Assembly: GCA_963814355.1 (NCBI GenBank) | Contig: CAWFCZ010000015.1 | Coordinates: forward strand, 1 to 64,000 | DNA from: JADGOV01 sp963814355 | Lineage (GTDB): Bacteria > Actinomycetota > Actinomycetes > JADGOV01 | Length of the DNA: 64,000 nucleotides | Direction: 5' to 3' | Shown: positions 43,922-51,980 of the stretch, piece after piece | Position numbering within the stretch: the stretch's first letter is position 1 | How the letters are laid out: each line of letters begins with the position of its first letter | Notes under the pieces: generated by a model | Told to the model about the DNA's origin: nothing | Seen by the model: only the letters and a program-made list of their open reading frames with translations | The model's database searches: none | Program-made: the position numbers and the translations under genes

Positions 43922-46534
43922 GTGACCCAGCCGCCTGCCCGCCGAGCCGCCCTGCCGAGCCAGTACGAGGCGGGGCTCGTGGAGGCCGAGACCTACGCCC
44001 GGTGGGAACGGTCCGGCTACTTCCGCGCCGACGCGGCGAGCGATCGGCCGGCGTACTCCATCGTCATCCCGCCGCCGAACGTCAACGGCTCACTACATAT
44101 CGGTCACGCCTTCGAGCACATCCTGATCGACGCCATCGTCCGCCGCAAACGGATGCAGGGGTTCGAGACCCTCTGGCTGCCGGGCATGGACCACGCCGGC
44201 ATCTCCATGCAGAACGTCGTGGAACGCCACCTCGGGGCGGAGGGAGTCTCCCGGCACGACCTCGGCCGGACCGCCTTCGTGGCCCGGGTGTGGGAGTACA
44301 AGGCCAACTACGGCGGCGCGATCCTGCGCCAGATGCGCCGCCTCGGCGCCAGCGTCGACTGGAGTCGCGAGCGGTTCACCATGGACGAGGGGCTGTCCCG
44401 GGCGGTCCGGACCATGTTCGGCCGGATGTTCGCCGACGGCCTCATCTACCAGGCCGAGCGGATCATCAACTGGTGCCCGCGCTGCATGACCGCACTGTCC
44501 GACATCGAGGTCGAGCACTCCGAGGACGAAGGAGAGCTGGTCTCGATCCGCTACGGCCCGCTGACGGTGGCCACGACGCGGGTGGAGACCATGCTCGGTG
44601 ACACCGCGGTCGCGGTCCATCCCGGCGACGAGCGGTACGCCCACCTGGTCGGCAGCGAGGTGGAGCTGCCGTTGACCGGCCGGCGGATCCCGGTGGTTGC
44701 CGACGACGCGGTGGACCCGGCGTTCGGCACCGGCGCGGTGAAGGTCACCCCGGCGCACGACCCCAACGACTTCGAGATCGGCGCCAGGCACGGGCTGCCG
44801 GCACCGTCGGTGATGGACGAGCGGGCTGTGATCACCGCTCCCGGCCCGTTCCAGGGTCTCGACCGGTACGAGGCCCGGCCGGCGATCACTGCGGCGCTGC
44901 GGGAACTCGGCCTGATCGTCGCGGAGCGCCGGCCGTACCTGCACGCCGTGGGGCACTGCGACCGCTGCAAGTCGGTGATCGAGCCGCGGCTGTCCACCCA
45001 GTGGTTCGTCGCGGTGGCCACGCTGGCCAAGGCCGCCGGGGACGCCGTGCGCACCGGGGCCACCGTGCTGCACCCGCCGGAGATGGCCGACCGGTACTTC
45101 GCCTGGGTGGACAACATGCACGACTGGTGCATCAGCCGCCAGCTGTGGTGGGGCCACCGGATCCCGGTGTGGTACTGCCCGGACGGGCATGTCACCGTCC
45201 CCCGGGACGCCGACTCGCCTGACCCGCAAGCGTGCGGCACCTGCGGCGCGGACGGCCTGCGCCAGGACGACGACGTGCTGGACACCTGGTTTTCCTCCGG
45301 GCTGTGGCCGTTCTCCACCCTCGGCTGGCCGGCCCGCACCGTGGACCTGGACCGGTTCTACCCGACCTCGGCCCTGGTGGTCGGCTACGACATCATCTTC
45401 TTCTGGGTCGCCAGGATGATGATGTTCGGCACGTACGCGCTGCCCGAGGTGCCGTTTCGTGACGTGCTGCTGCACGGCCTGGTGCGCGACTCCCGCGGCA
45501 AGAAGATGTCCAAGAGTTGGGGCAACGTCGTCGACCCGCTGGAGTGGGTGGACCGCTACGGCGCCGACGCGCTGCGTTTCACCCTGGCCCGGGGCGCGAA
45601 CCCGGGCGGCGATGTGCCGATCAGCGAGGAGTGGGTGCAGGGCGCCCGTAACTTCACCAACAAGCTCTGGAACGCCACCCGCTTTGCGCTGCTCAACGGT
45701 GCCACCACCGCCGAGCCGATTCCCGGGCCCGGCGAGCTGGACCCCGAAGCCGCCTGGATCCTGTCCCGGCTGCAGACCGTGGTGTCGGAGGTGGACGGCT
45801 ACTACGAGGCGTACGAGTTCGGCCGGGTCTGCGAGACGCTGTACCACTTCGCTTGGGACGAGCTGTGCGACTGGTACCTGGAGCTGGCCAAGTCGCCGCT
45901 CGCTGGGGGTGGCGCACCGGCCACCAGGGCGGTGCTCGGCGGCGTCTTCGACGTGCTGCTCCGGCTGCTCCACCCGGTCATGCCCTTCCTCACCGAGGAG
46001 CTGTGGCGGGAGCTGACCGGCCGGGAGAGCGTCATGGTCGCGGAGTGGCCGTCGGCGGACCCCGGCTATGCCAACCCCGGTGCGGAGGCGGAGATCGCCG
46101 AACTGCGCGACATCGTGACCGCGCTGCGCCGCTTCCGTTCCGACCAGCGGGTCAAACCCTCGGCCACCCTGCCGGCGGTGGTCCTGTCCGCCACGGTGCC
46201 GTTCGCGTCCCAGGTCGCCGCGCTGGCCCGGCTCTCCGGCCTGCAGCGCGTCGAGGAGTTGCCGCCCGCCTTTTCCCCGGTGGTCGCCGGGAGCTGCACC
46301 CTCGGCGTGGACCTCTCCGGCGTGATCGACGTGGCGGCCGAGCGCGGGCGGTTGGAGAAGGATCGCAAGGCCGCGGAGAGTGAGCGCGCCGTGGCGTTGG
46401 GAAAGCTGGGCAACGCCCAGTTCGTCGCCAAGGCCCCGGCACCCGTGATCGACAAGACCAGGGCGCGGCTCGCCGCGGCCGAGGCGGACGTGGAGCGGAT
46501 CGACGCCCAACTCGCCGCCCTGCCGTCGGCATGA
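43922..46534 (+). CDS. valS: Valyl-tRNA synthetase
   Basis: An 870-residue class Ia synthetase. The HIGH motif is in PPPNVNGSLHIGHAF and the KMSKS motif in SRGKKMSKSWGNVVDP. The CP1 editing domain and zinc Cys pairs (WCPRC, CDRCKSV, CGTCGADG) are present. The C-terminal coiled-coil arm reads LEKDRKAAESERAVALGKL. GTG 43922 lies 7 nt after TAGACT (43909-43914), a leaderless start. folC begins 7 bp after its stop, so they form an operon. Confidence 0.97.
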   Translation: MTQPPARRAALPSQYEAGLVEAETYARWERSGYFRADAASDRPAYSIVIPPPNVNGSLHIGHAFEHILIDAIVRRKRMQGFETLWLPGMDHAGISMQNVVERHLGAEGVSRHDLGRTAFVARVWEYKANYGGAILRQMRRLGASVDWSRERFTMDEGLSRAVRTMFGRMFADGLIYQAERIINWCPRCMTALSDIEVEHSEDEGELVSIRYGPLTVATTRVETMLGDTAVAVHPGDERYAHLVGSEVELPLTGRRIPVVADDAVDPAFGTGAVKVTPAHDPNDFEIGARHGLPAPSVMDERAVITAPGPFQGLDRYEARPAITAALRELGLIVAERRPYLHAVGHCDRCKSVIEPRLSTQWFVAVATLAKAAGDAVRTGATVLHPPEMADRYFAWVDNMHDWCISRQLWWGHRIPVWYCPDGHVTVPRDADSPDPQACGTCGADGLRQDDDVLDTWFSSGLWPFSTLGWPARTVDLDRFYPTSALVVGYDIIFFWVARMMMFGTYALPEVPFRDVLLHGLVRDSRGKKMSKSWGNVVDPLEWVDRYGADALRFTLARGANPGGDVPISEEWVQGARNFTNKLWNATRFALLNGATTAEPIPGPGELDPEAAWILSRLQTVVSEVDGYYEAYEFGRVCETLYHFAWDELCDWYLELAKSPLAGGGAPATRAVLGGVFDVLLRLLHPVMPFLTEELWRELTGRESVMVAEWPSADPGYANPGAEAEIAELRDIVTALRRFRSDQRVKPSATLPAVVLSATVPFASQVAALARLSGLQRVEELPPAFSPVVAGSCTLGVDLSGVIDVAAERGRLEKDRKAAESERAVALGKLGNAQFVAKAPAPVIDKTRARLAAAEADVERIDAQLAALPSA

Positions 46535-46541
46535 GCCGCCG

Positions 46542-47909
46542 GTGACCGACCCGGCGGGCCGAGGCGGGGAGGCAGCCGCCGCCCTGACCCGGGTCGAGGC
46601 CGCATTGGACGCCCGGATCCCGACCCGGATAGTGCCCGATCTGGAACGCATCGTCGACCTGCTGCACCTACTCGGCGACCCGCAGCGCGCCTACCCGTCG
46701 GTCCACGTCGCCGGAACGAACGGCAAGACCAGCACGGCACGGATGATCGACGCCTTGCTCACCGCGTTCGGGCTGCGGACCGGCCGGACGACCAGCCCGC
46801 ACCTGGCGTCGGTCACCGAGCGGATCGCCATCGCCGGGGTACCGCTGGACGCGGCATCCTTCGCCGCCGCCTACGACGACGTGGCGCCGCTTGTGGCGCT
46901 CACCGACCAGCGCCACGCCGAACCGGTCACCTATTACGAGGTGCTCACCGCGATGGCGTTCGCGCACTTTGCCGACCGCCCGGTCGACGTGGCGGTGGTC
47001 GAGGTCGGGCTCGGCGGCCGGTGGGATGCGACTAACGTGCTCGAGGCCCCGGTCGCTGTGATCACTCCCATCGGACTGGATCACCAGGCGTACCTCGGGG
47101 ACACCATCGGGGAGATCGCGGCCGAGAAGGCGGCGATCGTCACCGAGCACGCCAGTCTGGTCAGCGCCGTGCAGGAACCACCGGCCGCGGATGTGCTCTT
47201 CGCCCGGGCCGCCGAAGTCGGGGCGCGGTTGATCAGGGAAGGTGCCGAGTTCGGCATTCTCACCCGATCGGTCGCCGTCGGCGGCCAGCAACTCGTCCTG
47301 CGCGGGCTGGGCGGCGACTACGACGACATCTGGCTGCCGCTGCACGGCGCCCACCAAGCCGGCAACGCCGCGTGCGCGCTGGCCGCGGTGGGGGCTCTGC
47401 TCGGCGGTCAGGCCGAGCACGCCGCCGGCCCCGGGCAACTCGATCCGGACCTGGTGCGGCAAGGCTTCGCGACGGTGACCTCGCCCGGCCGTCTGGAGGT
47501 GCTGCGGACCTCGCCGACCATCCTGGTGGACGCGGCGCACAACCCGGCCGGCGCCCGGGCGATGGCCGCCGCGCTGACCGAGGCGTTCAGCTTCACCCGG
47601 CTGGTCGCCGTGGTGGCCATCCTGGCGGACAAGGATGCCGCCGGAATACTGGCCGAACTCGAGCCGCTGCTCGCCGAGGTGGTGGTCACGACCAACGCCT
47701 CGACCCGCACGCTGCCGGCAGATGACTTGGCGGCGATCGCCGTGGAGGTGTTCGGCGCCGAGCGGGTCTTGGTCGAGCCCCGGCTGGCCGAAGCCCTGGA
47801 GTCGGCGGTGGAACTGGCCGAGGCCGACGGCCTGTCCGGCGCGGGCGTACTGGTCACAGGATCGATCGTGACCGTGGCCCAGGCCCGGGCGCTGCTCGGT
47901 CGGCCCTGA
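46542..47909 (+). CDS. folC: Folylpolyglutamate synthase/dihydrofolate synthase
   Basis: A 455-residue Mur-ligase-family enzyme adding glutamate to dihydropteroate and folates. The P-loop is VAGTNGKTSTARMIDALL, the magnesium site includes VEVGLGGRWDATN, the middle domain has HQAGNAACALAAVGALLG, and the C-terminal domain carries DAAHNPAGARAMAAAL. Its length is normal for actinobacterial FolC. GTG 46542 follows valS closely. No regulatory feature is visible between the two. Confidence 0.96.
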   Translation: MTDPAGRGGEAAAALTRVEAALDARIPTRIVPDLERIVDLLHLLGDPQRAYPSVHVAGTNGKTSTARMIDALLTAFGLRTGRTTSPHLASVTERIAIAGVPLDAASFAAAYDDVAPLVALTDQRHAEPVTYYEVLTAMAFAHFADRPVDVAVVEVGLGGRWDATNVLEAPVAVITPIGLDHQAYLGDTIGEIAAEKAAIVTEHASLVSAVQEPPAADVLFARAAEVGARLIREGAEFGILTRSVAVGGQQLVLRGLGGDYDDIWLPLHGAHQAGNAACALAAVGALLGGQAEHAAGPGQLDPDLVRQGFATVTSPGRLEVLRTSPTILVDAAHNPAGARAMAAALTEAFSFTRLVAVVAILADKDAAGILAELEPLLAEVVVTTNASTRTLPADDLAAIAVEVFGAERVLVEPRLAEALESAVELAEADGLSGAGVLVTGSIVTVAQARALLGRP

Positions 47910-47967
47910 GCCCGCCGGGTTCATCGGGCGGATCGGCGGACCCGGCCCGCGGGCTACCGTGGACGGC

Positions 47968-48720
47968 GTGACGGCGGACCGGCAGGGAGGTCGGACGGAC
48001 GGGGCGAGTCGGCTCTCGGAGGCCGAGGTAGCGGCGCTGGTGCAGCGTGCGGTGGAGATTGACACCCACCGCGGCGGCGTGGCCGATCTCGACTTGGATG
48101 CGGTCCGCCAAGTCGTCGCCGACGCGGGGGTTTCCGATGCGGCCTTTGCCCAGGCGCTGACCGAGTGGCGGGCCGGCACGTTGGTGCCGCCACGATCCGC
48201 GCACGTCGCGGGCCGGCCGGGAGTCGAGGTTCGCGCGGTGGCCGAGCGGTTGGTGCCGCTGTCCCCGCAGGCCACCGCCGCGCGGCTCGACGCGGTGCTG
48301 CACAAGCAGTGCTTCGACCGGATCCGGCGCCTCGGCCCGGACAGCGAGTATGTCCGTCGGCGTGGCCTGATCGCCGATCTGCAGCGCGGGCTCAATGTCA
48401 AAGGCCAGATGCGGTTGAAAGACGTCAGCCGGCTGATGGCCACCGTGCAACCCAGCGGCGAGGTCTGCACCCGGGTGCGGATCGGCGTCGACCTCCACTC
48501 CTACCGCTTCGCGACGTTGGCCGGCGCCATCGGAGGACCGCTCGCCGCCGGTGGAGCGGTGGCCCTGGCCTCCATTCCCGGGCCGGAGTTCCTGCTGCTC
48601 GGGCTGCCCGCCGGCGCGGCGGTGTCCGCCGGTGGCTGGGTCGGCGCCCGGTGGGCGGTGCACGCTCGACGTGTCCGGGTGGAGGACGCGCTGGCGGCGG
48701 TTCTCGATCGGCTCGCCTGA
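47968..48720 (+). CDS. Membrane-anchored protein of unknown function
   Basis: A 250-residue protein. The N-terminal about 60 residues are helical (LSEAEVAALVQRAVEIDT), the middle is charged, and two hydrophobic spans near the C-terminus (GAIGGPLAAGGAVALASI and LLLGLPAGAAVSAGGWVGA) are followed by a short helix. This suggests a cytoplasmic domain held at the membrane by a hairpin. I do not recognise a family. GTG 47968 follows TACCGT by 7 nt. It occupies the place between folC and ndk where many actinobacteria have a DUF4233 membrane protein, which it does not resemble. Confidence 0.75.
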   Translation: MTADRQGGRTDGASRLSEAEVAALVQRAVEIDTHRGGVADLDLDAVRQVVADAGVSDAAFAQALTEWRAGTLVPPRSAHVAGRPGVEVRAVAERLVPLSPQATAARLDAVLHKQCFDRIRRLGPDSEYVRRRGLIADLQRGLNVKGQMRLKDVSRLMATVQPSGEVCTRVRIGVDLHSYRFATLAGAIGGPLAAGGAVALASIPGPEFLLLGLPAGAAVSAGGWVGARWAVHARRVRVEDALAAVLDRLA

Positions 48721-48883
48721 CCAGTCGGGGCCGCGCCCGGGCGCGCAGGCTGGCTTCAGTCCGGCGATGCTCGCCGGGGTGTGGCCGCATCGGGCCGGCA
48801 CCGGTCGCTCTGGGAGAATGGGTCTGGCTCACCCCTTTCCGAGAGCCATTCCGCTGCACGTCAACAAGAAGGAGTCTCCTGTC

Positions 48884-49291
48884 GTGGCCGAGCGCACCCT
48901 GGTCCTGGTCAAGCCCGATGGCGTGCGCCGTGGCCTCGTCGGCGAGGTAGTGGGGCGGCTGGAGCGCAAGGGACTGGCGATCGCCGCCATGGAACTTAAG
49001 ACCCTCGACCGGGCCACCGCCGAGGAGCATTACGGCGAGCACCGGGAGAAGCCGTTCTTCGGTGAGCTGGTCGACTTCATCACCTCCGGTCCGCTGGTCG
49101 CGCTGGTGGCCGAAGGCCCGCGGGCGATCGAGGCCTGGCGCACCATGATGGGCGTCACGGACCCGGTGAAGGCGGCCCCCGGTTCGGTACGCGGCGATCA
49201 CGCCTTGATCCTGACGGAGAACCTGGTGCACGGCTCGGACTCCGCGGAATCGGCCACCCGGGAGATCGGTCTATTCTTTCCCACGTTGTGA
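48884..49291 (+). CDS. ndk: Nucleoside diphosphate kinase
   Basis: A 135-residue enzyme that moves the gamma-phosphate between nucleoside triphosphates and diphosphates. The start is ERTLVLVKPDGVRRGL, GSVRGDHALILTENLVHGSDS carries the phosphohistidine, and HREKPFFGELVDFITSGP is typical. GTG 48884 follows AAGGAGTCTCCTG at normal spacing. The gene is the usual neighbour of valS-folC and precedes the mre operon here. Confidence 0.97.
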   Translation: MAERTLVLVKPDGVRRGLVGEVVGRLERKGLAIAAMELKTLDRATAEEHYGEHREKPFFGELVDFITSGPLVALVAEGPRAIEAWRTMMGVTDPVKAAPGSVRGDHALILTENLVHGSDSAESATREIGLFFPTL

Positions 49292-49451
49292 TCCCCGCGA
49301 TGCCCTGACCGGCCGCCGCGGCAGACCTCGGGTCATCCGTCGACACGTCGTACCGGCTCTGCTCCCGCGTCGGCGTGTTGGCCTGCCGGATCGCGCCGAC
49401 GGGCCCTACGCTTCGATCACGGCACGTGCCGTGGCGGTGACGAGGGGCGGC

Positions 49452-50486
49452 ATGGTGGGCAGGGCGAACACGTGGCTGGGTAGGGACATCGCCGTCGACC
49501 TGGGTACGGCGAACACGCTGGTCTACGTCCGCGGCCGAGGCGTGGTCCTCAACGAGCCGTCGGTTGTCGCCCTCAACGTGGACACCGGCGGCTTGCTGGC
49601 GGTCGGCAGCGCCGCCAAGCGCATGATCGGCCGTACTCCGGCAAGCGTGGTCGCCGTCCGGCCGCTGCGCGACGGAGTGATTGCCGACTTCGACATCACC
49701 GAACGCATGCTGCGGCATTTCATCCAGCGGGTCCACCGGCGGCGGCAGTTCGCCAAGCCGCGGGTGGTGGTCTGCGTCCCCTCCGGGATCACCAGCGTGG
49801 AACGGCGCGCCGTGGTCGACGCCGGTATGCAGGCCGGTGCCAGCCGGGTCTTCATCATCGACGAGCCGATGGCCGCCGCGATCGGTGCCGGGCTGCCGGT
49901 CGAACAACCCACCGGGAACATGATCGTCGACATCGGCGGCGGCACCACGGAGGTCGCCATCATCTCCCTCGGCGGTGTGGTGTCCAGCCTGTCCATCCGG
50001 ACCGCCGGCGACGAGCTCGATCAAGCGATCATCAGCTATGTCAAGAAGGAACACGGCCTGGCGATCGGCGAGCGCACGGCCGAAGACGTCAAGATGGCGA
50101 TCGGCTCGGCCTGGCCGGAGCCGGACGAGGGGTCGGCGGAGATCCGGGGCCGGGACCTGGTCTCCGGCCTGCCCAAGACAGTCGTGATATCGGCGGCGGA
50201 GATCAGGCAGGCCATGGTGGAGCCCGTCGAGACCATTCTCGACGCGATCAAGAATGCCCTCGACCGCTGCCCGCCGGAACTGGCCAGTGATGTCATGGAA
50301 CGCGGCATCGTGCTTTCCGGCGGAGGTTCCCTGCTGCGCGGTCTGGATGACCGGGTGCGGGCCGACACCGGGGTACCCGCGCAGTTGACCGATGCGCCGC
50401 TGCTGTCCGTGGCCATGGGAGCCGGGCGTTGCGTGGAGGAGTTCGAGGCGTTGCGGCCGGTACTGCTCGCCGAGGCGCACGGCTGA
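49452..50486 (+). CDS. mreB: Rod shape-determining actin homologue MreB
   Basis: A 344-residue bacterial actin. Phosphate 1 loop is AVDLGTANTLVY, phosphate 2 is MIVDIGGGTTEVAI and the adenosine motif is GIVLSGGGSLLRGLDD. It polymerises along the membrane and guides lateral wall synthesis or, in some actinobacteria, spore-wall synthesis. ATG 49452 has GAGGGG upstream; GTG 49431 is an in-frame alternative. First gene of an operon with mreC 4 bp downstream, then mreD, mrdA and rodA with overlapping start and stop codons. Confidence 0.96.
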   Translation: MVGRANTWLGRDIAVDLGTANTLVYVRGRGVVLNEPSVVALNVDTGGLLAVGSAAKRMIGRTPASVVAVRPLRDGVIADFDITERMLRHFIQRVHRRRQFAKPRVVVCVPSGITSVERRAVVDAGMQAGASRVFIIDEPMAAAIGAGLPVEQPTGNMIVDIGGGTTEVAIISLGGVVSSLSIRTAGDELDQAIISYVKKEHGLAIGERTAEDVKMAIGSAWPEPDEGSAEIRGRDLVSGLPKTVVISAAEIRQAMVEPVETILDAIKNALDRCPPELASDVMERGIVLSGGGSLLRGLDDRVRADTGVPAQLTDAPLLSVAMGAGRCVEEFEALRPVLLAEAHG

Positions 50487-50490
50487 CCCG

Positions 50491-51411
50491 ATGCTGCAGA
50501 CCTTCCGTCGGACCCGGCTGCTGCTCGCTGTCCTGCTGGTGGCATGCAGTGTGCTGATCACACTGGACTACCGAGCCGGGCGCGGATCCCCGTTGACCGG
50601 GGTGCGCGGCGTCGCGGGCGCCGTCCTGGGTCCGATCGAGACCGGCATCGCGGCCGGCACCCGACCGCTCACCCGGACGGTCTCCGGAATCACTCGCGGG
50701 GCCCGGGCCAGCGCCCGGGTCGACCGGCTGGCCCGGGAGAACGCCCTCCTGCGCCAGCAACTGCGACTGGCCCGGCGCCCGAGCGCCGCCGGCCCGGTGA
50801 GCGCACTGCTCGGCCTCGCCGGTGCTTCCGGGCTGCGGATCGTACCGGCTCGGGTCGTCGGATTCGGGGCCGCGCTGGGACTGTCCTACACCGCCACCAT
50901 CGACGCCGGTAGCCGCGACGGAGTCCGGCCGAATACCGGCGTCGTGACGGCGGCCGGCTTGGCCGGTCGGGTCACGTCCGTGACGGCTACCACCGCCACG
51001 GTGCGCCTGGCCGTCGACCCGGCAACGAAGGTCGGGGTCCGGCTGGCCGGGTCCGCAGAGATCGGCGTGCTCACCGGCGGAGGAGCCGGCCCGATGACCC
51101 TCGACGTGCTGAACGCGAACGCCGTGCTCCGGATCGGCCAGGTGGTGCAGACCCTGGGCTCGCCCAACGCCCGCCCCTATCCGGCGGGCCTGCTGGTGGG
51201 CCGGATCTCTCAGGTCCTCCCGCGGACCGGGATGACGGCTCGGGCGCTGGTCACCCCGGCTACCCGGTTCTCCGCCCTCGATCTGGTCGGGGTCGTGCTC
51301 AGCGCGCCGCGGGTCACACCTCGGCAGGCGGTCGCGCCGGCCAAGCCGGCGCCGGTGGTGTCCCTGCCGCCGGCCACGTCCCCCTCCGCAGCTACCGGAC
51401 GCGCGCCGTGA
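50491..51411 (+). CDS. mreC: Rod shape-determining protein MreC
   Basis: A 306-residue bitopic membrane protein: an N-terminal anchor (RLLLAVLLVACSVLITL), a coiled coil (VDRLARENALLRQQLRLAR), then the two beta-domains of MreC including ARVVGFGAALGLSYTATID and VVTAAGLAGRVTSV. It links MreB and PBP2/RodA on the periplasmic side. A Pro/Ala-rich tail ends the protein. Its TGA overlaps the GTG of mreD. Confidence 0.95.
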   Translation: MLQTFRRTRLLLAVLLVACSVLITLDYRAGRGSPLTGVRGVAGAVLGPIETGIAAGTRPLTRTVSGITRGARASARVDRLARENALLRQQLRLARRPSAAGPVSALLGLAGASGLRIVPARVVGFGAALGLSYTATIDAGSRDGVRPNTGVVTAAGLAGRVTSVTATTATVRLAVDPATKVGVRLAGSAEIGVLTGGGAGPMTLDVLNANAVLRIGQVVQTLGSPNARPYPAGLLVGRISQVLPRTGMTARALVTPATRFSALDLVGVVLSAPRVTPRQAVAPAKPAPVVSLPPATSPSAATGRAP

Positions 51412-51980
51412 GCCTCCGGCGCGCACTGGCCGCCGGAGGCCTGGTCACTCTTGCCGTTGTGGTTCAGGTCAGCCTGCTGCCTCGGCTGTCCCTGCCGGGC
51501 GGAGGGCCGGCGCTGGTGGCGCTCGTGATCGCGGTTGTGGCGCTCGCCGACGGCCCGGTGGCCGGGATGCTCGCCGGGTTCGCCGGCGGGCTGCTGGCCG
51601 ACCTCATGCCACCGGCGAGCTCCCCGATGGGACGTTCCGCGCTGGTTCTCGTCGTGGTGGGGGAGCTGGTCGGGCTGCTGCGTCGCCGGCCTAGCGGCTG
51701 GTCGCAGTCCTTGCTGTTGGTCGCCTTGGCGAGCGCCCTGGCCGGCTTCGCCGTCGCCGGTCTGGACATCGTGCTCGGCGCGGGTGTCGGCGGCGGCCTG
51801 CTGACCCGGGTCGCGGCCGGTACCGGATACAACGTGGTGCTGGCGCCGGTCTTGTTGGTCCTCTCCGGGGCCAACGGACGGGGGGCGGTTGCCGCCGGCC
51901 GCCGACCCGGTCGATCGTGGGCTCAGAGCCCCCGCCGCGCCCGGGTGCGGCCCTCGGCCACCGCCGGGGGCCTGCGATGA
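51408..51980 (+). CDS. mreD: Rod shape-determining protein MreD
   Basis: A 190-residue polytopic protein with about five membrane segments (LVTLAVVVQVSLLPRLSLP, ALVALVIAVVALADG, GMLAGFAGGLLADLMPP and others). The DLMPPASSPMG loop is the family signature. The last 40 residues are basic and Arg-rich. GTG 51408 overlaps the mreC stop and its own stop overlaps the mrdA ATG. Confidence 0.93.
   Translation: MSLRRALAAGGLVTLAVVVQVSLLPRLSLPGGGPALVALVIAVVALADGPVAGMLAGFAGGLLADLMPPASSPMGRSALVLVVVGELVGLLRRRPSGWSQSLLLVALASALAGFAVAGLDIVLGAGVGGGLLTRVAAGTGYNVVLAPVLLVLSGANGRGAVAAGRRPGRSWAQSPRRARVRPSATAGGLR

Noticed and set aside
44093..46651. Minus-strand 852-residue reading frame antisense to valS
   Set aside because: Shadow of the valS third-codon GC bias; it has no domain, and valS is unambiguous.
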